NCBI GenBank assembly: GCA_035582835.1
Contig: JAYKAV010000778.1
Location: 2,705,860 to 2,769,859, forward strand
Direction of reading: 5' to 3'
DNA length: 64,000 bases
Source of the DNA: Phoebastria nigripes
Lineage: Eukaryota > Chordata > Aves > Procellariiformes > Diomedeidae
Shown: in pieces, positions 39,093 through 49,000 of the stretch
Layout: each line of letters starts with the position of its first letter
Numbering within the stretch: position 1 is the stretch's first letter
The notes under the pieces: model-generated
Seen by the model: the letters and a program-made list of their open reading frames with translations, nothing else
Told to the model about the DNA's origin: nothing
Database searches by the model: none
Position numbers and translations under genes: made by a program

Positions 39093-39531
39093 TAGAATGA
39101 TAGAATCATAGAAACATAGAATCATTTAGGTTGGAAAAGACCGTCGAGTCCAACTGTAAACCCAACACTACCAAGTACACCACTAAACCATGTCCCTAAG
39201 CACCACCTCNACATATCTTTTAAATACCTCCAGGGATGGTGACTCAGCCACTTCCCTGAGCAGCTTGTTCCAATGCTTGATAACCCTTTTGGTGAAGAAA
39301 TGTTTCCTAATATCCAGTCTAAACCTCCCCTGATGCAACTTGAAGCTGTTTCCTCTTGTCCTGTCACTTGTTACTTGGGAGAAGAGACCAACACCCACCT
39401 CACTACAACATCCTTTCAGGTAGTTGTAGAGAGCGATAAGGTCTCCCCTCAGCCTCCTTTTCTCCAGGCTAAACAACCCCAGTTCCCTCAGCCACTCCTC
39501 ACAGGACTTGTTTTCTAGACCCTTCACCTTA
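39093..39531 (-). mobile_element. CR1 LINE, 5'-truncated, antisense
   Basis: A CR1 3' end on the - strand. Read on the + strand it starts with terminal octamers (TAGAATCATAG, then CATAGAATCATTTAGG), followed by the UTR with GGTTGGAAAAGACC. On the - strand an open frame of 114 codons (39527 down to 39183) encodes the ORF2 C terminus: [79 protein letters not shown] and a final LRDMV. It stops at the same residue as the copy at 1010-1286 and is broken only by one ambiguous base. Such frames are often mis-annotated as genes in birds. The 5' truncation is near 39531. It has no reverse transcriptase core and is inactive. Confidence 0.95.
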
Positions 39532-41051
39532 TTCCACTGCTATTTAAAATTAAATGTTTTCTCAGTAAGTCTTGAAAGATGTGTCACATTTTCATAGCAA
39601 AACTTTGGAAATATTTACATAGGTTCTTCATGAAGAATTTTTGNCACATTGAAGCCTTGGAGCTACCTTAGAAAGAAGACAGTTTGAAGGAAAAAAATGT
39701 ATTTGTATAGAATAAGTAAAATCTCCTTCCTACAAGGTGGCTGTAATGGAAACAGACAGGTGACTGGGAACAGCGCTACCTGGAAAAGAGGCTGGAAGTA
39801 ATTTTATAGTAAAAAAAAAAAAAAAAAAGGTGGGTAGTCATAATAGGCTGGAATGAGAAGGAACTGGAAGGTGAGGAAAAGATCACTGTTTCTGAGGCAG
39901 TAAAAAAGGGAAAGCAAATGGAGAAATTTTAAAAGGAGTAACCAACCAAAATAGCAGACCTTGTGAAGGAAGGCCTGAGAAATAGAAATTAATGCTACTG
40001 TAAGTGTCTATGTAAATTAAGAGTAGAGAGAGATTATAGATTAAATTGGTATTTCTGCAAAGTTATTGAGTTGTTTATAGTTATCACTGGTCCTTTCTTA
40101 CCCTAAGTCAATAAAAGACCAACAGAATAACATTAGTCCTTTGGGACTTCAATTTATTGCGTATGTCTCACCAATTTAACAACTATTTAGCAAGTGAGAA
40201 AACAATCTTATTTTGAGCAGAACAAAGGAGTCATTAACTTAAATTGCCAGTGGAAAAAGAAGTTCTATTTATAAAGTTGGACATGTTTGGTTGATTTAAT
40301 TTACATTGTGTATTTATGAACTCTTCTATTTTGGAGCTACTTTTAATAAAGTTAGTAAAACAAGAATGTTATTATGTCAATAATAATAATATTTTCTCTG
40401 CCACTGAAAAAGCAGCTATCGAAACAAAATGACAATTCCTAAAGCACAGCTTGTTGCATAAAATGTTAAATCTAATCTGATCATATTTACATAATGTTGG
40501 AATTCCATTAATCATAAAAAAGCTTGAAAGCTTGCCTTTTAAAAATTACCCCACCATACCAGGCAACATACTTTAGCTAGGGCTACATTTTCTTGCTTCA
40601 AGAAGATGCTATTTTTACTACTTCCCTGTTTTTCTAAATGCTTTCTACCATAACATTTGACTCCTGGTTATTCAGAATAAACTATTGTGTACTGAATTAT
40701 TTTTCTTTTTTGCAGAATGTACATTTGTTATCTAGACAGCTGCAATGTACAGACCTTATTATGGAGATGAAATGCAAATAGAATTCTTTCTGTCTTATAA
40801 AATAATTTCAGAGTACAAGAACATGGAAAATATTTTGTCTTTTAATGGAGTTACTTTGCTTGTGTCATGTCTCATTTTGCTTGCTAAAATAGTACGCTGC
40901 TGAACGTTGTAGCACAAAGTATTTAAAATGTCAGTTATATTTGTAAGCTGACTGTTTCTTTTTAAAATGAAACAGAAGTAGTATCTATTGATACCTTTGA
41001 TTAAACATTCAAGAATGTGTTGGGGATAAATCTTGCTAGCCCATAACAAAG
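39532..41051. other. AT-rich non-genic stretch
   Basis: No gene seen. It contains an 18-A run (39811-39828) and a short TAA-rich tract near 40380. An 84-codon - strand frame (40795-41049) shows no domain. This 1.5-kb interval separates two CR1 copies of the same orientation. Confidence 0.55.
39811..39828. repeat. 18-bp poly(A) run
   Basis: Uninterrupted A homopolymer. The sequence to its left shows no recognisable processed gene copy. Confidence 0.8.
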
Positions 41052-41930
41052 TTCATAGAATCATAGAATNATAGAATCATTAAGGTTGGAAAAGACTTCT
41101 AAGATCATCAAGTCCAACCGCCAACCCAACACCACCATGCCCACTAAACCATGTCCCTAAGCGCCTCATCTACACNNNNNNNNNNNNNNNNNNNNNNNNN
41201 NNNNNNNNNNNNNNNNNNNNNNNNNNNNNNNNNNNNNNNNNNNNNNNNNNNNNNNNNNNNNNNNNNNNNNNNNNNNNNNNNNNNNNNNNNNNNNNNNNNN
41301 NNNNNNNNNNNNNNNNNNNNNNNNNNNNNNNNNNNNNNNNNNNNNNNNNNNNNNNNNNNNNNNNNNNNNNNNNNNNNNNNNNNNNNNNNNNNNNNNNNNN
41401 NNNNNNNNNNNNNNNNNNNNNNNNNNNNNNNNNNNNNNNNNNNNNNNNNNNNNNNNNNNNNNNNNNNNNNNNNNNNNNNNNNNNNNNNNNNNNNNNNNNN
41501 NNNNNNNNNNNNNNNNNNNNNNNNNNNNNNNNNNNNNNNNNNNNNNNNNNNNNNNNNNNNNNNNNNNNNNNNNNNNNNNNNNNNNNNNNNNNNNNNNNNN
41601 NNNNNNNNNNNNNNNNNNNNNNNNNNNNNNNNNNNNNNNNNNNNNNNNNNNNNNNNNNNNNNNNNNNNNNNNNNNNNNNNNNNNNNNNNNNNNNNNNNNN
41701 NNNNNNNNNNNNNNNNNNNNNNNNNNNNNNNNNNNNNNNNNNNNNNNNNNNNNNNNNNNNNNNNNNNNNNNNNNNNNNNNNNNNNNNNNNNNNNNNNNNN
41801 NNNNNNNNNNNNNNNNNNNNNNNNNNNNNNNNNNNNNNNNNNNNNNNNNNNNNNNNNNNNNNNNNNNNNNNNNNNNNNNNNNNNNNNNNNNNNNNNNNNN
41901 NGCCAGCTTGGTGTCGTCTGCAAGTTCTAT
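41052..41930 (-). mobile_element. CR1 LINE, antisense, interrupted by assembly gap
   Basis: Left of the gap (41052-41175), on the + strand: terminal octamers, TTAAGGTTGGAAAAGAC, AAGATCATCAAGTCCAACC, CACCACCATGCCCACTAAAC and GCGCCTCATCTACAC. This is an antisense CR1 3' end almost identical to the copy at 1010-1286. Right of the gap, 41902-41926 reads GCCAGCTTGGTGTCGTCTGC then AAGTT, which is an internal CR1 ORF2 segment in the same orientation. The element therefore most likely spans the gap. The total length implied, near 880 bp, is roughly the distance between these landmarks in the family as I recall it. The right edge is near 41930. Open frames reported through the gap are meaningless. Confidence 0.88.
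41176..41901. other. Assembly gap, 726 N
   Basis: A run of 726 ambiguous bases with CR1 sequence on both sides in matching orientation. It probably reflects collapsed or unresolved repeat sequence. Nothing can be annotated inside. Confidence 0.99.
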
Positions 41931-43090
41931 GCTTTTGCACAGAAAGTGAAAGGGAAGTTCGATTTTTGGAGAAGAAACTTCAAGTACGCTCAAATAGGTG
42001 AAAAATTAATTTTGTTTTAAAGGCTAATGTCTATGGGCAAGCAATGAAAATTAAAGATTCATGCTAGCTGTAACTATTTTACAGTGAAGAAAATTTCATT
42101 GCCTCTAAAAAGAACATACTACAAATTCATACATATTGCATTTTTGGGCCTTTTCCCATGGGAAGAGGAAAAAAAAAGTGAAAGAAATTCATGATAGGGC
42201 AATTACATATCCAGTTACTTTTTTGAAGACTCTGTAAGTTGTACTGATTTTTTTTTCTCACGTGAAAACACTGCAGAATTTTAAAAATTGGCATAAAAAC
42301 TTAAAGCATTGTTTCAGCAGAACAACTGGGGTGAAACAATAGGCTATTTAATTTTTCTAAAAATTCAAAAGATAAGTTTTCCTTTCAATTCCATTTTTCC
42401 TCAGAGTTATGAAAAAGGTAGTTTAATTATTTCAGATGCCATTCTGATGTTATTAAACACTTAATTTTTTTTTTCTTGAAACAGTGTGCTGTGCATGCAG
42501 TATGGTTAATACTTTTGCTACAAGTAAATCACACTCTGTAAACTGCATACTTCTGTGCTCTTTCCTTGTGCTTATAACCTGTAGTGGCTTGCTATATGGC
42601 TTCTTGCTGTTTTCAGCCAAGAAAAGACAAGCTATGTGAGTTTTAGGACATGCACTTGCATTCTGAGCTAACTTTCTAAAGGTCAAATGCTAATTTTGTT
42701 CTAGTATTTAGGAACTGGTGTCACAGGCTTGAGATGGCTGGCAGGTGAGCATGTGGTATGAAAATTATGACAGGCTTGTCAAACAATACAATTGAAATGA
42801 AACATTAATAAGCCTGTCTTTCATCAATAAGAACACCTGGACCAAGTAATCCCCTTCTATTAGTGTCAAAACTTGATTGTTAATTGTTTTTTGCTATAGT
42901 GATAATGTTTTTGTTGTGCTAATCTAAGGTTTTTATGACAGAATAAGAATTTTAGGTAGCAAGTGTCTGCAGATTATCAGCCCATAATAATATACAATGT
43001 TACTGTAACATCAGTTTTAATTTGTGATGGCTGCATTCTAACTGCAGCTCAACAAAGCATGAGTGTGACATGAATCTTACTATTTCTCTT
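41931..43090. other. AT-rich non-genic stretch
   Basis: No gene seen. Short open frames only (77 codons or fewer). A T-rich run lies near 42466-42475. The right edge is set by the proposed LTR. Confidence 0.5.
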
Positions 43091-43588
43091 TGTGGTGATA
43101 AAAATATTAATAATTAAGATTTGAGAGAGCTGGCTAAGAAGTTTATCCTAACTAAAAGAACATTTCTTTTGACTAAAAGCTAACAGCCTGTGATTATTTC
43201 CAACTCCCCACTTCTGAGCTAAGATAATATTGGGTGTGCCACTCCTATAGGCTCCATCAAGAGCCATCACTCCATATTGTCACATTATTTACTGTTTGAT
43301 TCCTTCTTAGAAGTGTGGCAGTTAGCAAGCTACTTAAGGAGTCCACCCCTCCCAGGGACGGATACCTGGCTTTGTTAACATTGAAATGATTGTTTTTCCT
43401 CACCTCATTCTTTTTTTTACTGAAACAGTATATAGGTTGGGTCTCTGCAGACACTTGGCAGAGAGCAGGGGAGCAGAGGGGGACATGCTGTCCAACCGTT
43501 CTCACTATGATCATAGTTAATAAAGCTTCTGTTCGACATGTCCTAAATTAGGCTTGTTACGCACTTGGAGTCCCCAGGTTCTCCAACA
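43091..43588 (+). mobile_element. Probable solo LTR of an endogenous retrovirus
   Basis: A 498-bp segment with the layout of a simple retroviral LTR. It begins TGTGGTGATA and ends TTCTCCAACA, so TGT...ACA. It has a TATATA box at 43429-43434 and an AATAAA signal at 43519-43524, 85-90 bp downstream, followed by a short U5 of about 50 bp. TCTT flanks it on both sides (43087-43090 and 43589-43592), which fits the 4-bp duplication expected of class I (ERV1/gamma-like) elements. No internal retroviral sequence, primer-binding site or second LTR is present nearby, so it is a solo LTR left by recombination. The 4-bp match alone could be chance; the ordered signals and termini make the case. A - strand frame of 85 codons here is a shadow. 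Confidence 0.7.
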
Positions 43589-45819
43589 TCTTACCAATCC
43601 CATCTCTCACCTACTTTTATACAGCTCTGGTGTTCTATAATCACAAATGCAAAGAAACACAAACTTCTGATAATAGTGCCACATCTTTTCTGCACATTTT
43701 CCCTTCAATTCCTAGGTCTTTACCAGCTGGAGATAGTAAAGTATGTTTGTCTGGTGCCAGCTTGTTTTCCACCAGGTACCAGGAACGTGCTTAAGTGCTA
43801 TACTTTGCAGAACTACCTGCCTCTTCTAATTTCTGCAATTGTTGTTCTATTTGTACAAAAACTTTGAAGCATGGACAGAATTAAATTTCTTACAAAAACT
43901 ATAAGATGCCAGTAAGCCTTCTTCATATCTCTAGATTTGCACATTTCACCACCTTTGAAAATTCGCCCAGCTGAGTGTAAAACAATCCAGCATGCTGTGG
44001 CTCAACAATACATGTTGTAGTTTCAAAGTGCATCTCAGATCTTCTCGTGTTTATGCATTTTAGTTTCTAAATCCTTGTCTGCTGAGACATCATAAAAATA
44101 TTTTCCTTTTTACTACTGGAAGTTATTTTTGCCTTTTACTCTTGCCTGTCCAAGTCTGGGGCCATGCAGCTACTCGGCATGCTATTAAGACAGGGAAGGG
44201 AGAAACTGGTGTTTTGACAGCTGCCTCAGGTCACTCAGACTTGATCCAAGTTGACACTTCGTATAGCAGTAAAGGTAGAGGCTTCGTGTACACTGCCACT
44301 TTTTTCTTTCATACAAAATGTTTTATCCAGGTGGAAAACAAAAAGCATGCTCCTCTGTTGCTTTCTCAGCAAAACAGATGTCTGCTCCATTTCATTGTTC
44401 GAAGTGTGCTATTTTTCTAGTTTAAAACAGTGACTTGTATTAACTCCCATTTTATCTTCTCCTTTGCATGAAGTGGCAATTTTTATTTTTTAAAAAAATC
44501 TTATAATCCAGATGTAAACACCTCAGGTTTTTAACTTCCAGTTAATCCTATTGACAGCAACAGGCAGAATTTAGCAGCATGACAGGAAAATCCATTTTGC
44601 ATCACCATTTATTACTAGGAAATCCTGTCCTGTTCCTGATTCATGACAATGAAAAATCCTCTTTTGAGGGCATTGCTTGATTTCTGATTTAATGTAAATC
44701 TTTGTCTAAAAATCCCCCAAGCCCTGCTTTGTTTAAACAGTATCATCTATTTAACATCATTGTTATTAAGAGGTTGCTTTTGAATATGTAAAACCAGGTA
44801 TTTAAAATTTGCTTTTGTCTGTTTCAACTTCTTCATCACCTAATTGTTTTAAAGGCTCCATGAAAAAAGAAACTGCCCACTGGAAGAGCACTGCTATCAC
44901 TTTTTTTTCCCTTATTATGCTTCATTTTCAAGATAAAGCAAAATGATTATAAACTACTTTCACCAATGGCACTGTTTTCCAGTGTTGTTTCCAATTTGGG
45001 TAGCTAGTTCTTAATATCTGAAGCAGTCACATTGTGATTAAACATAAGTAATGAGCAAAGATTAGGGCTCGAGTGAAACTCCTAACTATGCACGGTTCAT
45101 GTTTTCACTTAATCACAATTTATTTAGGACAGAATCTATGTCCTATGGAAATGTTTTAATGGATTAAGTTTGACCTCAAGGGGTTTAGAGAGCATCAATC
45201 CCATCCTTTTTCCCACAAAGAAGCAAAATAAAACAGAAATCAGTTTGCAGTATAAATTCCCTACCTTTTCCAATACAAACAATTTACTTTCAGAACTTCA
45301 TGAGGAAAATAATACAACCTCATCAGAAAAATAGCTGTTATGAAGATGTGAAAATTGTGAGTGGAGGGAAAATGTTTTCATAAGTAAATCTGGACATTGC
45401 ACACGAGTCTGATCAAACTACAACTAACAAAACTAGTCTTCGTTTCAGTGCTGAATTTGCAATGTAAGAATGTGAGGAGAGATGCAGGTAGAATCGTATT
45501 GTTCATTAGACCAGTGAATCTAGTTTGAAAAAGCACATAACCTTCTGAGGGCACAAAGCTCCTTACCCATGTAGAGGTCTTCAGGACTGTCTTGGATGCA
45601 GGGGCCACCGGTGCACCCAGATGTTCAGGACAGTAGCCCTTCTGTGTCCATGTTGTTGTGTACACCTGAGGGGCTGGTACATGGGGAAGCATGTTAGTTG
45701 TGGTAGGGAAATTGTGATTAGCAGACATGCACGCACACACACACGCAACATAAAAATAGCTTGCTTCAGATAATTTCAACCAACTATTTTATATGAGTAG
45801 TTATTTTAAATAAGCTGAG
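43589..45819. other. Non-genic stretch
   Basis: No convincing gene. The longest open frame in the window not crossing N runs, 133 codons on the - strand (45779 down to 45378), lies here. It has a Cys/Ala-rich start encoded by a CA/GT-rich stretch and no recognisable domain, and its neighbourhood lacks any promoter or splice evidence, so I treat it as chance. Confidence 0.5.
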
Positions 45820-46068
45820 ACTGAATTATTCTCAGCCAAAAAGGCTCAGCCTTTTGGTTGAACATGCAGCAAATTTGGAGAACTGTTTCTTATACACACA
45901 CAAACACATGTATACATACATTCACATGTATGTATACATAAACACACACACACANATATGTATATGCATGTATTTGTATACACACACAGACAAGGGAAAG
46001 AAGCAGTTTTCCAAAGCTGCTGCATGTTCAACCAGAAGCTGAGCCTTTTTGGCTGAGACTAATTCAGT
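45820..46068. repeat. 72-bp inverted repeat (foldback) with CA/TG-rich centre
   Basis: Left arm 45820-45891 (72 bp) and right arm 45998-46068 (71 bp) are reverse complements with about six mismatches and one 1-bp indel, roughly 90% identity. Shared blocks include ACTGAATTA, TCTCAGCCAAAAAGGCTCAG and GGTTGAACATGCAGCA. The spacer, 45892-45997, is a degenerate CA/TA microsatellite. The left arm also contains a smaller palindrome (CCAAAAAGGCT facing AGCCTTTTGG). GAG lies just outside both ends (45817-45819 and 46069-46071), a possible 3-bp target duplication but weak evidence. If transcribed, it would make a long hairpin. It could be a foldback or MITE-type DNA element, an inverted duplication made during repair at the microsatellite, or a hairpin RNA source. 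No transposase or known family is recognised. Confidence 0.9.
45892..45997. repeat. CA/TA-rich degenerate microsatellite (hairpin loop)
   Basis: Runs of ACACAC at both ends and ATGTATACATA-type words in the middle, partly self-complementary, with one ambiguous base at 45955. Both strands have open frames across it only because CA and TA repeats lack stops. Confidence 0.85.
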
Positions 46069-49000
46069 GAGACACTGTGTGAGTCCCCAGATTTGTCTTT
46101 AAATTTAGTCTGCCTGATAGCTTGTATTGCGGGCAGAAAGAAATACTTTCACAATGGGATAATTTAGATTATGTAAGGATATTAGTGAATGTAAACACCA
46201 GTATATACTCAATACATAAAATTAGAGAGTAGCATATCAGCTCTTGGTAATACTTCAGTGAGATCCAAGATAACTACTCAAGCCCAAATTTTATCATAAA
46301 CTTTTAACGGCAAGTTAGCAGAAATAGTTATGAACATTCATATTAAAGTTTTGTTTTCTCTTTGGGTGAAAAAAATAGCATAGGACATGTTAGTATATCT
46401 GAATTATCTTCATAGTCCTATTTTTAAATTGCATGTCCAAACTGAGCTACACCTGTCACTTTGACACCTTGTAAGACCTAAGCAGGAAAAATGGAGGCTC
46501 TCTCTCAGACAGGAAAGACTAAAATAGATATCATGTACTTCTTCATACAGATAGATAAATCTACCCATATCAGCAGAAGAAAAGCAACTTCTCTGGCAGC
46601 TAAAAGAATAACCTTTCTAGTGAAAGTGTTTGGAGTTGGGAATTCTATTTCTATCCTTTATTATTTCAAAGATTAAATATATAAGGATTTTATTAAACCT
46701 TTCAGCTAGGGAAAGCAGCATTAAGGTAAAATCTCCTTGACCCTTCCTCTGTAGCTTTCTAAGACCACTAGATTTTGAAACAACTGTTTGCACATCTGAA
46801 TGCTTAGCTGCTTTAGCATACTTAGACCTCAAGTATACACTGTTGCTGTAATGACTGATAATAGGAAGATCTCATTTCCTCATAATCCATGGGTCATTAA
46901 CACATTACATAGTGATCCATAGCACCAATAAATCTAGATATCTTTTCAAGAAATTCCCACCCTTTTTTGACTGTTGCTGCAGATGATCCCTATCTTCTAA
47001 CAGTTGTTCAGTGGATGCAGCACTACTCCAGTCATGCGTCCTTCAGCCTACAACAAAAGGCCTCTTTTTGCTTTCCCGCTTTTGAAGGAACAAGTTGGGA
47101 GATGCTTCTTCATACTTGCAGTAAGCTGACAGAAGAGCTCACAATGCATAAATAGAAGTTTCTCACGTTTCAATCATGAAAAGACAATATGGTAACTCAT
47201 GGGAAATATAGAGATTTTAAATAGAATTTAAATTTTATATCAATGGAGACTATATGAGGCTAACCCAGGCTTCCCCTAACAGAAGTAGCTGTTTTCAGTT
47301 ATATGTTATTGCCACTCTTCGAAGGTAAGAGGAATCAATTTACAGAAAGGAATAAAGTGTATCAGAAGCCCATTTAACTAGCATATAGTAGGCAGACAGG
47401 AATAACTGCGGAAATCTGTTACAGGGAAAAATAGTTCATGTTGTGTTAGAATTTAGGTTTTTTTCCTTAATCTTTTGTCTGAAGAGATTTCCCCTTTCTT
47501 TGTTTGTACAACACACATAGGTTATTATTTTCTGGATGGAAAACTTCTGGATCATAAAAGCAAGGGCAATCCTCTCTCATGGTATTTTAAAAAATGATTA
47601 GATCTCAAGGGATTAGAGACACATTGGATGATTAGTGTATGTAGGAAATTGATGTTTCATCTTGAACCTTAATGGGGACGCTTCCATCTTTTTTTGGTCA
47701 GTTAACTTCAGCTGAATGTTATTAGTTGAACACAGTATTGACCTTAAAATGAATCTCCAAGACAGTAAAAAGCATGCCCACTTAAGAATGTCTCAATAGC
47801 AGATGAACGACAATCCTTTTTGATCTCAAGAGACTGCCATAATTTTTTGTAAGAAAAGGCTATTTGTGTATCTTCTTAATGTGTTAATGTGCTCTTTCAA
47901 GAGAGAAGATATGGGGTAAGGAGCAGGTAAGACAAAGGTGACTTATAAGATAAAGACTTGGATAATAGAGAAGATGCAAGTAAAAGATAGGCCCTGCAAT
48001 ATCTTTTATCTATTCAAGGTCAAGCAGGTTTTACCAGATTAGCATGAAAAGAAGCCTATACCTCGTACATCATGTAGCAGCAGGCTGTGTTAGGCAATCC
48101 TAAACTTCAGAAAGGTTATTGCAATACAGTTCTACAATGTAGACATAGTTTAAATATTTGTGTTGCTTGAGACTGCTAATTCCTAAGACTCGTTTCCCTT
48201 TATATACCATTGCATTATATTTACTTTTTATCAGCTGAAGGAGAGAAATACATTGAAGGAATTCAGAAAATGCTATCAAATAAGTTGCCAAAACATCATT
48301 CAGCAAGGTATTTCAAAATGTTGAGGTAGAGGACTAACTTTGCACTCTACAAAGAATCTGAGTTAAGTGTTTCAGTTCTTCAGGGCTTAAGAAGACACTC
48401 TTCTGGCAAATGGATGTTCAAGTGGGCTGCTTAAAAGCTGTCAATACAACAGCTAGCTAGGAAGTCATTCATGCCCTTGCAGCATCCCATGTATCAGTGA
48501 AAACAAGACTGGGTCTTAAGATACAAAGTTTAAATCCTTTCTTCTGCTCATTTGCATGGTGTCAAAGGCTAAGATCTTTGAGGAGAGAAATTAATATTGT
48601 CTTTACATTCTTTGAATGCTATAGGTTTCAATATATATTAAATATACTGAATATGTCAATACATATATGAATATATATTGAACATACTCAAACAGAATAT
48701 AGCAATGTAGGAGGAAACTCTAACCATTAGTGGTCTTTATCTAAGTGAGATTATGTAATTATTTTTAATGACTAATGTTTGGAGTAATTAACATTTAGGT
48801 ATTTCATTTTTTATATAGAGAGGTACTTTATTTGAACTCAGACATGTAGCAGCGAAGTAGGTAGTCAGAATTTTCCTCAACTGTCACAAAAGTTTTTCAC
48901 TGTACCTATTTATTTTAATATTTACCTCAAATTCCTAAGGCTCTGTTCAAAGAGATAGCTTTCAGGTTAAATTCTGACATTTTAGTAGCTTACACAGGGG

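Noticed and set aside
41144..42020. Very long open frames (256-289 codons) on both strands
   Set aside because: They consist almost entirely of the 726-N gap; only the CR1 flanks are real sequence.
45378..45779. 133-codon - strand frame, the longest not crossing N runs
   Set aside because: No domain, no signal peptide I trust, part of it encoded by a CA/GT-rich stretch, and no promoter or splice context.
46967..47155. Possible exon after a pyrimidine tract ending TTGCTGCAG
   Set aside because: The 62-codon frame matches nothing known and no plausible donor with a conserved frame follows.
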